Source of the DNA: Streptomyces sp. KL109B
GTDB taxonomy: Bacteria; Actinomycetota; Actinomycetes; Streptomycetales; Streptomycetaceae
Direction of reading: 5' to 3'
Assembly (NCBI RefSeq): GCF_030766935.1
Contig: NZ_JASERL010000001.1
Span: forward strand, 868,001 to 932,000
Length of the DNA stretch: 64,000 nt
This document shows, piece after piece, positions 1 to 8,151 of this stretch (position 1 is its first letter; each line of letters begins with the position of its first letter). The translations under genes were made by a program, and so were the position numbers. The notes below the pieces were generated by a model that had not been told where the DNA came from, did not search any database, and saw only the letters and a program-made list of their open reading frames with translations.

Positions 1-1012
1 CGAGGCGGACGATGCGCCGCCAGTCCCGTACGGTGCGCCGGCTGAACGGATCGTGCGCGTGCAGATGGCCGAATTCGGTACGGGCCTCCTCAAGCAGGAC
101 TTCGAGGGACGCCGCGAGCAGCTCGGCCTGCTCGGTGGCCGGATACGCGATGTTGAGCAGCAACTGGCCGCCGCCGTACACCCTGTTGTGCGCGTGGCCC
201 GTGTGCAGCCCGGAGACGCACAGCTTCGCGCCCATGCCGTGCGCGAGCGGGCCCAGCTTGCGGGCCAGGAAGTCGGCGAGGAAGCCGAGCAGCACGGTCG
301 CGTTGTGTCCTTCGCCCGGGTGGTCGTCGGTGGAGTCCTCGCCGCGCACCGTGATGCGGGGGGTCATCGCGGTGGTGCAGGCGTCCATGAACCGGTTGCC
401 TGTCGGCTCGGCGAAGACCATGAGCCGTCCGGTGAACCCGGCGTCGATCAGCGCGCGGGTGCCGTACGTGCCCATCGCGCCGCCCTCCTCGCCGGCCACG
501 GAGGCGAGCTGGACCTCGATCCGGCCGGCGAGGCCGGGGTCATCGGCGAACGCCGCGGCGACGCCCACGGCGGCGGCGATCCCCGGGCCCTTGTCGTCGA
601 CGGCGCCCCGGCCGTGCAGGATGCGTCCTTCCAGGTGCGGTGCGACGTGCGGTCCGACGGTGTCCACATGGAAGTTGACGACGAGGCGGCGCTGCTCGGG
701 CGCCGGGGTGCCGAGCGCCACCACGGCCGACGGCTGCCCGGCGAGGAACCCCGCGAGGTCCCTGCGGGCCGCGTCGCGCACCGGCGCCGGCACCTCGGGG
801 CGCTCCAGGATCTCCGGGGCGGGCGGCTCGTGCCAGGCCGTGCGGAAGCCGCGCTCCCGGGCGCCCGCCAGGAACACCCGCTGGGCGTCGGCGGATCCGT
901 CGAGGGGTCCGCCCTCCAGGGGCGAGACCGAGTCGACGTCCATCAGCTCGGTCAGCCACTCCAGGTCGGCGGCGGTCAGCACGTCGGTGGCCGCCCTGGT
1001 CTGCTCAGGCAC
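1..1012 (-). CDS. M20-family metallo-amidohydrolase (ArgE/DapE-like), C-terminus outside window
   Basis: Zinc peptidase/deacylase of the M20 family that would hydrolyse an amide (N-acyl or N-succinyl type) bond. I translated it from the minus strand: GTG at 1012, then an open frame to the window edge (about 337 residues seen). Visible family motifs are NFHVDTV (metal His/Asp), GRGAVDDKG (bridging Asp), AGEEGG (catalytic Glu pair) and AEPTG. The start overlaps the stop of the upstream isomerase gene by 8 nt (GTGCCTGA), so the two are probably translationally coupled. It is the last visible gene of the dehydrogenase-trp-aminotransferase operon. By context it may remove an acyl protecting group from an amino-sugar or amino-acid intermediate; the substrate is inference. 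The 3' end is not visible. Confidence 0.85.
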   Translation of the reverse strand, partial: MPEQTRAATDVLTAADLEWLTELMDVDSVSPLEGGPLDGSADAQRVFLAGARERGFRTAWHEPPAPEILERPEVPAPVRDAARRDLAGFLAGQPSAVVALGTPAPEQRRLVVNFHVDTVGPHVAPHLEGRILHGRGAVDDKGPGIAAAVGVAAAFADDPGLAGRIEVQLASVAGEEGGAMGTYGTRALIDAGFTGRLMVFAEPTGNRFMDACTTAMTPRITVRGEDSTDDHPGEGHNATVLLGFLADFLARKLGPLAHGMGAKLCVSGLHTGHAHNRVYGGGQLLLNIAYPATEQAELLAASLEVLLEEARTEFGHLHAHDPFSRRTVRDWRRIVRL

Positions 1013-1898
1013 CGCTGGTCTCCTTCTGTGCCGATGCGCCCGTGGGGCACACGAGGGACGTGAACCGCCGGGCGTACGCGCGGTATCCGGCGGCCAGTTC
1101 GGCCGGGTCGCCGTCGAGCGCCAGATGCGGGATACGGGCGAGGTGCGGCTCGATGCTGTAGTCGCCGCGGTAGCCGGACGCCTCCAGGAGGCGCACGCAC
1201 TCGGTGAGGCGGGCCGTGCCCTCGCCGGGCATCGTGAACTCGGCGCCTTCGTCGGGACGTACGAGACCGTCCTTGATGTGCACGTGCTCCACCCACGGCA
1301 GCACTTCCGCGAGGAACTCCACCGAGTCGTAGCCGTACGCGAGGCCGTTGCCGGTGTCGAAGAGCAGCCGGAGCCGGTCGCTCGCGACCTCTTCGAGGAG
1401 CCGCAGGGTCTCCTTGGCGCCCTGGCCGGCCCAGCCCTGGCAGTTCTCGTGCAGCAGGGTCACGCCGAGCCGCTCGGCCTCGCGGCTCAGGACCCGCATC
1501 CGGCGCAGCGCCTCGGTCCGCCAAGCGTGCGCCGGGCGGCCGTCGTTCGGGTACGACATGACGCGCAGCCGGTCGCAGCCGACCAGGGAGGCGGCGTGGG
1601 CGCTGCGTTCGAGCACGGCGAGTTCGGCGCCGAGGTCCGTGGCGAGGGTCGTGGACCAGCTGCCGATCGGGGTGTCCACGACCGGCACCCGCAGACCGGC
1701 CACGATGGTGCGGCGGGCCACGTCGGCGACCTCGCCCGCGGACAGCTCGTGCAGGCCCTGCCCGTCGACGGTGCGCAACTCCAGGGCGGTCAGGCCCAGT
1801 TCGTGGTGGATCGTCAGCTGTCCCGTGAGGTCGGCGGCGGCCTCGTCGCCGATGCCGCACAGCCGGTCGGGGGAGACGTGGAGGTCCATCGTGATCAC
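1005..1898 (-). CDS. Sugar phosphate isomerase/epimerase (xylose isomerase-like TIM barrel)
   Basis: A 297-residue AP-endonuclease-2/xylose-isomerase-like TIM barrel; such proteins isomerise or epimerise sugars and inosose-type ketones using a divalent metal. Expected metal-binding segments appear in order: LLHENCQGWAG (Glu), LLFDTGNGLAYG (Asp), HVHIKDG (His, Asp) and DYSIEPHL (Glu). The start is GTG at 1898, giving a GTGA overlap with the stop of the upstream DegT gene; an internal ATG lies three codons later. Its 3' end overlaps the M20 gene by 8 nt. Sitting between two aminotransferases and a deacylase, it probably supplies or rearranges a keto-sugar or keto-cyclitol. The actual substrate cannot be read from sequence. 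Confidence 0.85.
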   Translation of the reverse strand: MITMDLHVSPDRLCGIGDEAAADLTGQLTIHHELGLTALELRTVDGQGLHELSAGEVADVARRTIVAGLRVPVVDTPIGSWSTTLATDLGAELAVLERSAHAASLVGCDRLRVMSYPNDGRPAHAWRTEALRRMRVLSREAERLGVTLLHENCQGWAGQGAKETLRLLEEVASDRLRLLFDTGNGLAYGYDSVEFLAEVLPWVEHVHIKDGLVRPDEGAEFTMPGEGTARLTECVRLLEASGYRGDYSIEPHLARIPHLALDGDPAELAAGYRAYARRFTSLVCPTGASAQKETSGA

Positions 1899-3064
1899 CG
1901 GCCCGCCGCGCAGAAGCGGGTGACGGACCGCACGACCCGCTCGGCCGCGCCGGGCGCCATGCCCGGGTGCAGCGGCAGGGCGAGCGCCTCGCGGGACAGG
2001 CGCTCGGCGACGGGGAAGTCGCCGGGGCCGTGACCGAGGTACGCGAAGGCGGGCTGCAGATGCAGGGGCCGGGGGTAGTAGACGGTCGTCTCGATGCCGT
2101 CGGCCGCCAAGTGCGCCCGCAGCGCGTCCCGTTCGGCCGACCTGATCACGTACGTGTAGACGGAGCGTCCGGCGAAACCGGCGGGCGGGGGCAGCAGCGC
2201 CGGAGCCAGCGGGCGCAGTCCCTCCTCGTATCCGGCGGCGAGCTCGCGCCGTCGCCGGTGCAGCGCGTCCAGGTGCGGCAGCTTGCGCAGCAGGAAGCCG
2301 GCGGTCAGCTCGTCCATCCGGCAGTTGAAGCCGAGCAGCTCGTGGTGGAAGCGGCGGCCCGCAGGCTGGCCGTGATTGCGCAACATCCGTGCCAGGCGGG
2401 CCAGTTCGGGGTCGTCGGTGACGATCATCCCGGCGTCCCCGATGCCGCCGGCCGGCTTGGCCGGGAAGAAGGAGTACACGCCCGCGTCGCCGTGGCGCCC
2501 CGCCGGCCTGCCGTCCACCTCGGCGCCGAGGGCCACCGCGCTGTCCTCGACCAGGCGGAGACCGCGGCGCCCGGCCAGCTCGGCGAAGGCGCCCATCCGC
2601 GGCGAGTCGCTGAAGAGGTGGGCCGGGAGCAGCGCCCGGGTGCGGCCGGTGACGGCGGCCTCGGCGGCGGCCACGTCGAGCAGGCCCGTCTCGTACTCGA
2701 CATCCGCGAACACCGGCCGCGCGCCGCGCAGGGCGACGGTGGAGGCGGTGGAGACGAAGGAGAAGGCGGGCGTGATCACCTCGTCGCCCGCGCCGATGCC
2801 GAGCGCGCTCAGGATCACGGTGAGCGCTCCGGTGCCGCTGGCCACGGCGATCGCGTGCGCCGCGCCCGTGCGTCGGGCCACTTCGGACTCCAGGCGCTCG
2901 ACCCGCGACTTGAGGATGAACTCGTCGCTCAGGGCGACCTCGCGGAAGACCTCCACGATGTCCTCGGTCACGTCCTCGAACCGGGCCGGCCAGTCGAAGT
3001 AGGGGACGGGGGCGGGGACGGGGGCGGCGGCTGCGGCTTCGGCAGCGAGGCTGGCGGCGGTCAC
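1895..3064 (-). CDS. DegT/DnrJ/EryC1/StrS family PLP aminotransferase, second copy
   Basis: PLP-dependent aminotransferase of the DegT family (389 aa), which usually transaminates keto-sugars, cyclitols or aminoshikimate-type intermediates. It has the EDSAVALGA segment that stacks on PLP and the Schiff-base lysine in SFFPAKPAGGIGD (about Lys203). An open frame continues upstream to 3343, but the likely start is GTG at 3064, which forms a GTGA overlap with the preceding aminotransferase, as at the other junctions of this operon. The N-terminal 17 residues are Ala/Pro-rich and low-complexity. It is clearly paralogous to the neighbouring copy but diverged, so the two probably act on different keto groups. 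The substrate is unknown. Confidence 0.9.
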   Translation of the reverse strand: MTAASLAAEAAAAAPVPAPVPYFDWPARFEDVTEDIVEVFREVALSDEFILKSRVERLESEVARRTGAAHAIAVASGTGALTVILSALGIGAGDEVITPAFSFVSTASTVALRGARPVFADVEYETGLLDVAAAEAAVTGRTRALLPAHLFSDSPRMGAFAELAGRRGLRLVEDSAVALGAEVDGRPAGRHGDAGVYSFFPAKPAGGIGDAGMIVTDDPELARLARMLRNHGQPAGRRFHHELLGFNCRMDELTAGFLLRKLPHLDALHRRRRELAAGYEEGLRPLAPALLPPPAGFAGRSVYTYVIRSAERDALRAHLAADGIETTVYYPRPLHLQPAFAYLGHGPGDFPVAERLSREALALPLHPGMAPGAAERVVRSVTRFCAAGR

Positions 3065-4269
3065 TTCTGGGCTCCGTAGAAGGCGTGGTTTCCGTGGAAG
3101 GCGTGGTTTCCGTAGAAGGCGTGGATGAGGCCGGCGACCCGGTCGACCTGTTCGTCGGTCAGATCGGGGTACATCGGCAGACCGAGCGCACGCTCGGCGG
3201 CGGCCCGCGCCACCGGCACCGGGTGCTGTGCGCCGGGCAGCGGGGCGAGCAGCGGCTGGTCGGTGAGGGCCCGCGGGTAGTAGGCCTCGGTGCCGACGCC
3301 GTGCGCGTCCAGGTGGGCGGCGAGTTCGTCCCGTCTGTCGCACTCGATGAGATAGACGTAATGGACCTGGTTGCTGGGCGACTTGGCGGGCGCCATGAAC
3401 GGGGTCCGGACGTGGTCCGCGAGCGGTGCGAGGGCCCGGTCGTAGCGGGCGGCCAGCTCGGCGCGCCGCTCGATCTCCGCACTCAGGCGCGGCAGCCGGT
3501 GCAGCAGGAAGGCCGACTGCAGTTCGTCGCAGCGGCTGTTGTAGCCGAGCTCCTCGTAGACGTACGCGCCGTCGCCGCCGTACGCACCGTCCGCGGACTG
3601 CCCGTGGCAGCGCAGCCGGCGCGCCGTGGCGGCGATCTCGTCGTCGTTCGTGAGCAGCATGCCCGCGTCACCGAGCGAACCGAGGGTCTTGGTGGGGAAG
3701 AAGGACAGGACGCCGCCGCTGCCCCACAGTCCGGCGTGCACGCCGTCCGCCCGCATGTCGATGCCCTCGGCGCTGTCCTCCAGGAGCAGCAGACCGTGCC
3801 GGTCCGCCACATCCTTCAGCATCGCCATGTCGGCCATCTGCGAGAAGAGATGCACCGGCATGATCGCCTTCGTGCGCCCGGTGATCGCCGCCTCGGCGCG
3901 CGCCGGGTCCATCGCGTACGAGCCGGGGAGCACGTCCACGAGCACCGGGTCCGCGCCGACGTGCAGCACCGCGGAGGCGGTGGCGAAGAAGGTGTACGCG
4001 GGGACGATCACCTCGTCGCCGGGGCCGATGCCGGCCGCCCTGAGCAGGATGATCAGCGCGTCCGTGCCGTTGGCCACCGCGATCGCGTGCCGGGCGCCGG
4101 TGCGCTCGGCGATCGCGGCCTCAAGCTCGGCGGTGACCGGGCCCGAGGTGAACCGCCCGGAGGCGGCCACCCGCCGGATCCTGGCCTCCAGTTCGGGCCA
4201 GTCGCGGCGGACGGAGGCGGCGCCGCTGAAGAAGGGGACGGGGGGCTTGGGGGCGGAGGTCGCGGTCAT
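3061..4269 (-). CDS. DegT/DnrJ/EryC1/StrS family PLP aminotransferase, first copy
   Basis: A 402-residue DegT-family aminotransferase with the PLP-site segments AVANGTDAL, EDSAEGIDM and the internal aldimine lysine in SFFPTKTLGSLGD (about Lys194). The ATG at 4269 overlaps the trpA stop (ATGA). The body has the family's normal length, but the C-terminus carries a three-fold HAF(Y/H)G(N/A) repeat that comes from an 18-bp tandem duplication in the DNA. Together with the second copy, the isomerase and the UDP-sugar dehydrogenase, it suggests a diamino- or amino-sugar/cyclitol branch. Because it is translationally coupled to trpA, its product is made in step with tryptophan supply. The substrate is not identifiable from sequence. 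Confidence 0.9.
   Translation of the reverse strand: MTATSAPKPPVPFFSGAASVRRDWPELEARIRRVAASGRFTSGPVTAELEAAIAERTGARHAIAVANGTDALIILLRAAGIGPGDEVIVPAYTFFATASAVLHVGADPVLVDVLPGSYAMDPARAEAAITGRTKAIMPVHLFSQMADMAMLKDVADRHGLLLLEDSAEGIDMRADGVHAGLWGSGGVLSFFPTKTLGSLGDAGMLLTNDDEIAATARRLRCHGQSADGAYGGDGAYVYEELGYNSRCDELQSAFLLHRLPRLSAEIERRAELAARYDRALAPLADHVRTPFMAPAKSPSNQVHYVYLIECDRRDELAAHLDAHGVGTEAYYPRALTDQPLLAPLPGAQHPVPVARAAAERALGLPMYPDLTDEQVDRVAGLIHAFYGNHAFHGNHAFYGAQK
3073..3126 (+). repeat. Three tandem 18-bp repeats at the 3' end of the first DegT gene
   Basis: Units at 3073-3090, 3091-3108 and 3109-3126 follow TCCGTRGAAGGCGTGGWT and differ at only one or two bases. The unit is in frame and encodes three HAFYGN-like hexapeptides just before the stop codon of the aminotransferase. 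It looks like slippage duplication of the terminal codons. Confidence 0.9.
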
Positions 4270-5063
4270 CGGGTGGCCGCCTTCAGAGCCGTGATCATCT
4301 CGGTGGTGACCCGGCGCCTGCCGCCCGCGTCGGGGGCCTCGCCGATCGCCTGGAGCAGCGCGCTGCCGACGATCACGCCGTCGGTCCTGCCGCGCAGGGC
4401 CGCCACGTGCTCGGGCCGTGAGATGCCGAACCCGACGGCCATCGGGACCTCGCAGACCGAGCGGACCCGGTCCAGATACGCGTCGATGTCGGCGGCGAGC
4501 TCACTCCTGACACCGGTGACCCCGTTGGCGGCGAGGACGTACAGGAAGCCCCGGGAGGCCGCGGCCGATTCGGCGATACGTTCCGTGGAGCTGCCGGGGG
4601 CCGCGAAGAACACCTGGCCGAGCTCGTACTTCTCGGCGTGCGCCCGCCATTCGGCGCCCTCGCGCACCGGCAGGTCCGGCACTACGAAGCCGTCGGCTCC
4701 GGCCGACTTGGCGTCGTCGTACAGCTGCGTGAGCCCGTACCGCAGGAAGGGGTTGCAGTAGCCCATGAGCATGATCGGCACCTCGACCCCGCAGGCGCGC
4801 GCCTCCGCCACGACGTCGAGGGTGGCGGCGGTGGTGGTGCCGGTGTCCAGGGCGGCCTGTCCGGTGGCCTGGATGACCGGGCCGTCGCCCAGCGGATCCG
4901 AGAACGGCACGCCGAGCTCGATCACATCGGCGCCGGCGTCGGCGGCGGCACGGATCAGGCCGACCGTCTCGCCGAGGCCCGGATAGCCGGAGGTCAGATA
5001 CGCGACCAGGGTGGTCTCGCCCTTGGCGCGGTTGTCGGCGAAGGTCTGCTCGACGCGCTTCAT
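4266..5063 (-). CDS. trpA: Tryptophan synthase alpha chain
   Basis: Cleaves indole-3-glycerol phosphate to indole and glyceraldehyde-3-phosphate and channels indole to TrpB. The 265-aa length is normal. The catalytic Glu and Asp are in [15 protein letters not shown], the family segment [12 protein letters not shown] is intact, and the phosphate-binding end [10 protein letters not shown] is present. Both ends use 4-nt overlaps (trpB stop upstream, DegT start downstream). In S. coelicolor, primary trp genes lie elsewhere in other arrangements. A coupled trpCBA followed by aminotransferases next to an NRPS/PKS set therefore points to a pathway-dedicated copy, as with the extra trp genes of the CDA lipopeptide cluster. 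Confidence 0.97.
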   Translation of the reverse strand: MKRVEQTFADNRAKGETTLVAYLTSGYPGLGETVGLIRAAADAGADVIELGVPFSDPLGDGPVIQATGQAALDTGTTTAATLDVVAEARACGVEVPIMLMGYCNPFLRYGLTQLYDDAKSAGADGFVVPDLPVREGAEWRAHAEKYELGQVFFAAPGSSTERIAESAAASRGFLYVLAANGVTGVRSELAADIDAYLDRVRSVCEVPMAVGFGISRPEHVAALRGRTDGVIVGSALLQAIGEAPDAGGRRRVTTEMITALKAATR

Positions 5064-6247
5064 CGGGAGGTCTCCTCACGCTGTTCGAGGGCGGCCATGG
5101 CGGAGGTCAGGTCCTTGTCGCCGCGGCCGGAGAGATTGACGAGGAGGGTGGCCCCCGGCTCGTACGAGGCGGCCACCTTCAGGGCGCCGGCCACCGCGTG
5201 CGCCGACTCCAGGGCGGGGACGATGCCCTCCTGGGCGCTCAGCGCGGCGAAGGCGTCGAGGGCCTCGTCGTCGGTGACGGCGATGTACTCGACCTTTCCG
5301 GTGTCCTTGAAGTGCGCGTGCTCGGGGCCGACACCCGCGTAGTCCAGGCCGGGGGCGATGGAGTGGGTCAGCTGGATCTGGCCGTCGTCGTCCTGGAGCA
5401 GATACGTACGGGTCCCCTGGAGCACGCCGGGGTCGCCGTAGAGCAGCGGCGCCGCGTGCCCGCCCTGACCGCCCTTGCCCTCACCGGCGGCCTGCACGCC
5501 GACGAGGCGCACCGGGTCGTCGAGGAAGGCGCTGAACATCCCGGCCGCGTTCGAGCCGCCGCCGACACAGGCCACGACCGCGTCGGGGAGCGCGCCGTTC
5601 GCCTCGGTGAACTGGGCCCGCGCCTCACGGCCGATGACCGACTGGAAGCCGCGCACGATCGTCGGGAAGGGGTGCGGTCCGACCACGGAGCCGAGCAGGT
5701 AGTGGGTGGTGTCGGGGTGGGCGATCCACTCGCGGATCGCGGCGTTGATGGCGTCCTTGAGGGTGGCCGTGCCGAGGTCGACGAGCTCGACCTTCGCGCC
5801 GAGCAGCCGCATGCGCTGCACGTTGGGCGCCTGCCGCTCGGCGTCGACCCGGCCCATGTAGACCGTGGCGTCGAGGCCGAGATGGGCGCAGGCGGCGGCG
5901 ACCGCGACACCGTGCTGTCCCGCGCCGGTCTCGGCGATGATGCGCTTCTTGCCGAGGCGGCGGGCGAGCAGGGCCTGCCCGACCGCGTTGTTGATCTTGT
6001 GGGCGCCGGTGTGGGTGAGGTCCTCGCGCTTGAGCCAGAGCTTCACGCCGTTCGGCGAGGTGCCCAGCCGGTGCAGTTCGGTGATCGGGGTGGGGCGCCC
6101 GACGAACCTCTTGAGCAGTCCGTCCAGTTCGGCGGTGAACTCCGGGTCAAGGAGCGCCTTGTGGTACTCCGCCTCCAGCTCTTCGAGCGGGCCCACCAGG
6201 GTCTCCGCGACGAACTGGCCGCCGTACTCGCCGAATCGGCCGTTCAC
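5060..6247 (-). CDS. trpB: Tryptophan synthase beta chain
   Basis: PLP enzyme joining indole and serine to give L-tryptophan. Its length of 395 aa is typical. The Schiff-base lysine sits in the diagnostic [15 protein letters not shown], the N-terminus has [15 protein letters not shown], and the phosphate-binding GGGSNA motif is present. The start is GTG at 6247, overlapping the trpC stop (GTGA); the end overlaps trpA (ATGA). No catalytic changes are seen, so it should be active. The operon position suggests it supplies tryptophan to the adjacent pathway. Confidence 0.97.
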   Translation of the reverse strand: MNGRFGEYGGQFVAETLVGPLEELEAEYHKALLDPEFTAELDGLLKRFVGRPTPITELHRLGTSPNGVKLWLKREDLTHTGAHKINNAVGQALLARRLGKKRIIAETGAGQHGVAVAAACAHLGLDATVYMGRVDAERQAPNVQRMRLLGAKVELVDLGTATLKDAINAAIREWIAHPDTTHYLLGSVVGPHPFPTIVRGFQSVIGREARAQFTEANGALPDAVVACVGGGSNAAGMFSAFLDDPVRLVGVQAAGEGKGGQGGHAAPLLYGDPGVLQGTRTYLLQDDDGQIQLTHSIAPGLDYAGVGPEHAHFKDTGKVEYIAVTDDEALDAFAALSAQEGIVPALESAHAVAGALKVAASYEPGATLLVNLSGRGDKDLTSAMAALEQREETSR

Positions 6248-7035
6248 GATGCCACCTCCAGGATCGGGACCCCGGCGTAGGACCGCACCTGGGCGGCGGG
6301 GTCGGGGCTGCTGAGCAGGGATTCGCCGATGAGCGCGGCGTCGAAGCCGGCCACGGCGATGCGGTCGATGTCGGGGCGGCCCGAGAGGCCGCTCTCGCTG
6401 ACGGTCAGGACGCCGCGCGGGATGTCGCGGCGCAGCCGCGCCGCGTTGTCGAGGTCGACCGTGAAGGTCGCCAGATCGCGGTTGTTGATGCCGATGACGC
6501 GGGCGTTCGCGGTCAGCGCCCGGTCCACCTCGTCCTGTCCGAAGGTCTCCACGAGGGCCTCGATGCCGAGCCCGTGCGCGGTCTGCACCAGGTCCCGCAG
6601 GAGTACGTCGTCCACGGCGCGGACGATGACGAGCACGGCGTCGGCGCCGCAGTCGTGGGCGAGCCGCACCTGCCGGGTGTCGACGAGGAAGTCCTTGAAC
6701 AGGACGGGCACCGTGATGTCGGGGTGTTCGGCGACGGTGCGGACGAGCTCGGGCGAGCCGCCGAAGTAGGGGGTGTCACCGAGTACGGAGACCGCGCTCG
6801 CGCCCCCGGCGACGTACTTGCGGGCCGTCGGGACGGCGAGCTCGGGGTCCAACAGGTGTCCCTTGGAAGGGGACTTGGGCTTGATCTCGGCGATCACGGA
6901 GACGTCGGGGCCGCTCAGTGCGGCCGCGAACCGGCCGGGTACGACCGGGTTGAGCCGGCCGCGGGCCGCGGCATCGGCCGCGCGGGGGCCGCTCCAGGCG
7001 GCGCGCTTGGCGGCGATGATGTCGTCGAGGTGCAT
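6244..7035 (-). CDS. trpC: Indole-3-glycerol phosphate synthase
   Basis: Converts 1-(o-carboxyphenylamino)-1-deoxyribulose phosphate to indole-3-glycerol phosphate. The 263-aa (beta/alpha)8 barrel has the conserved [13 protein letters not shown] (substrate lysine), [10 protein letters not shown] (catalytic lysine), GINNRDL and SESGLSG phosphate-binding segments. It starts at ATG 7035, 63 nt after the trpD stop, with an upstream purine stretch as ribosome site. It is monofunctional, not fused to TrpF; that isomerisation step must come from PriA-type enzyme elsewhere, as is usual in Streptomyces. Confidence 0.96.
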   Translation of the reverse strand: MHLDDIIAAKRAAWSGPRAADAAARGRLNPVVPGRFAAALSGPDVSVIAEIKPKSPSKGHLLDPELAVPTARKYVAGGASAVSVLGDTPYFGGSPELVRTVAEHPDITVPVLFKDFLVDTRQVRLAHDCGADAVLVIVRAVDDVLLRDLVQTAHGLGIEALVETFGQDEVDRALTANARVIGINNRDLATFTVDLDNAARLRRDIPRGVLTVSESGLSGRPDIDRIAVAGFDAALIGESLLSSPDPAAQVRSYAGVPILEVAS

Positions 7036-7098
7036 GGCCTCGGGCTCCTCTCTGGAGTCGGGTGCGAAGGCGGGGGAGTGGGGTTCGGGCGATGGGGT

Positions 7099-8151
7099 TC
7101 AGAGGGTCGTGGACAGCAGGAGCGTCGACTCCCGCTCGCGGGCGAGGCGCTCGATCAGGTCGGTCGCGGCGCCCTGCTCCACGGCGGCCCCGGCCAGCGC
7201 GAGTCCGCCCGCCAAGTCATCGGCGTGCCCCGCGAGTTGGAGCACCGCCGCCGCGTTGAGCAGCACTGTGTCGAGCAGCGGGCCCGGCGCCGTACCGGCC
7301 AGGACCCGGCGGGCGAGGTCCGCGTTGCGCAGGGCGTCACCCCCGGCGAGGTCCGCACGCCCGGCGGGACGCAGGCCGAGGCCGCCGGGGTCGACCTGTG
7401 ACTCGGTGATCCGGCCGCCGTCCACGGCCAGCACCCGGGCAGGGCCCGAGGTGGTCAGCTCGTCCATCCCGCCGTGCCCGTGCACCACCCAGGTGCGCCG
7501 GTACCCGAGCAGGGCTGCCGTCTCGGCGAGCACCTCCTGGTCGGCGCGGGTCGCCGCGCCGACCAGCCGCCCGGTCAACGGGACCGGGCCGGCCAGCGGG
7601 CCCGAGAGGTTGAACAGGGTGCGAAAGCCAAGGCGGCGGCGGAGAGCCGCGAAGCGGCGCAGCGCCGGGTGCAGGCTCGGCGTGAACAGGAAGGCGAACC
7701 GGTGCTCGGCGAGCAGGCCCGGGATGCGCTCCCCGGCGTCCAGATCGACGCCCAGCGCCTCCAGGAGGTCGGCGCTGCCGCACGCGGAAGTGGCCGCGCG
7801 ATTACCGGTCTTGGCGACCGTGGCCCCCGCGGCGGCCGCGATCAGGCCGGCCGGCGTGGAGATGTTGACCGAGCCGGACCCGTCACCACCGGTGCCGACG
7901 ACATCGACCGCCGGGCCCGTCCAGGCGATCGGCCGGGCCGCGCCGAGTACGGCACGTACCGTGGCCGCCACCAGGACCGCGGTGGGCCCACCCGTCGCGA
8001 CCGCGGTCAGGAACGCCGCGGCGTCCACCGGCTGGGTCGCCTCGTCCAGGAGCTCGGTCACAGCGGCATCGGCCGCCTCTTGCGAAATCTTCCGGCCGGC
8101 CACTGCGTCTTTGGTGACAGCGGCCAGCGCCCCGGCCTTCGCCGTAGGCAT
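7099..8151 (-). CDS. trpD: Anthranilate phosphoribosyltransferase
   Basis: Transfers the phosphoribosyl group of PRPP to anthranilate. It has 350 aa, with the PRPP-binding loop GTGGDGSGSVNIST, then KTGNRAATSACGSADLLE and the family GHGGMDEL segment. The frame is open further upstream, but ATG at 8151 overlaps the stop of the dehydrogenase gene by one base (TGATG), the usual coupled arrangement. No trpE or trpG (anthranilate synthase) occurs in the window, so anthranilate must come from primary metabolism or from genes left of the window. Confidence 0.95.
   Translation of the reverse strand: MPTAKAGALAAVTKDAVAGRKISQEAADAAVTELLDEATQPVDAAAFLTAVATGGPTAVLVAATVRAVLGAARPIAWTGPAVDVVGTGGDGSGSVNISTPAGLIAAAAGATVAKTGNRAATSACGSADLLEALGVDLDAGERIPGLLAEHRFAFLFTPSLHPALRRFAALRRRLGFRTLFNLSGPLAGPVPLTGRLVGAATRADQEVLAETAALLGYRRTWVVHGHGGMDELTTSGPARVLAVDGGRITESQVDPGGLGLRPAGRADLAGGDALRNADLARRVLAGTAPGPLLDTVLLNAAAVLQLAGHADDLAGGLALAGAAVEQGAATDLIERLARERESTLLLSTTL

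Noticed and set aside
12..2033. A long plus-strand open frame at the left edge
   Set aside because: It lies antisense to the M20, isomerase and aminotransferase genes, and its translation has no recognisable motif and typical shadow composition.
1895..3343. A longer version of the second DegT gene starting at 3343
   Set aside because: The extra N-terminus overlaps the first DegT gene and translates to repetitive Arg/Pro sequence; the GTGA-overlap start at 3064 fits the operon pattern.
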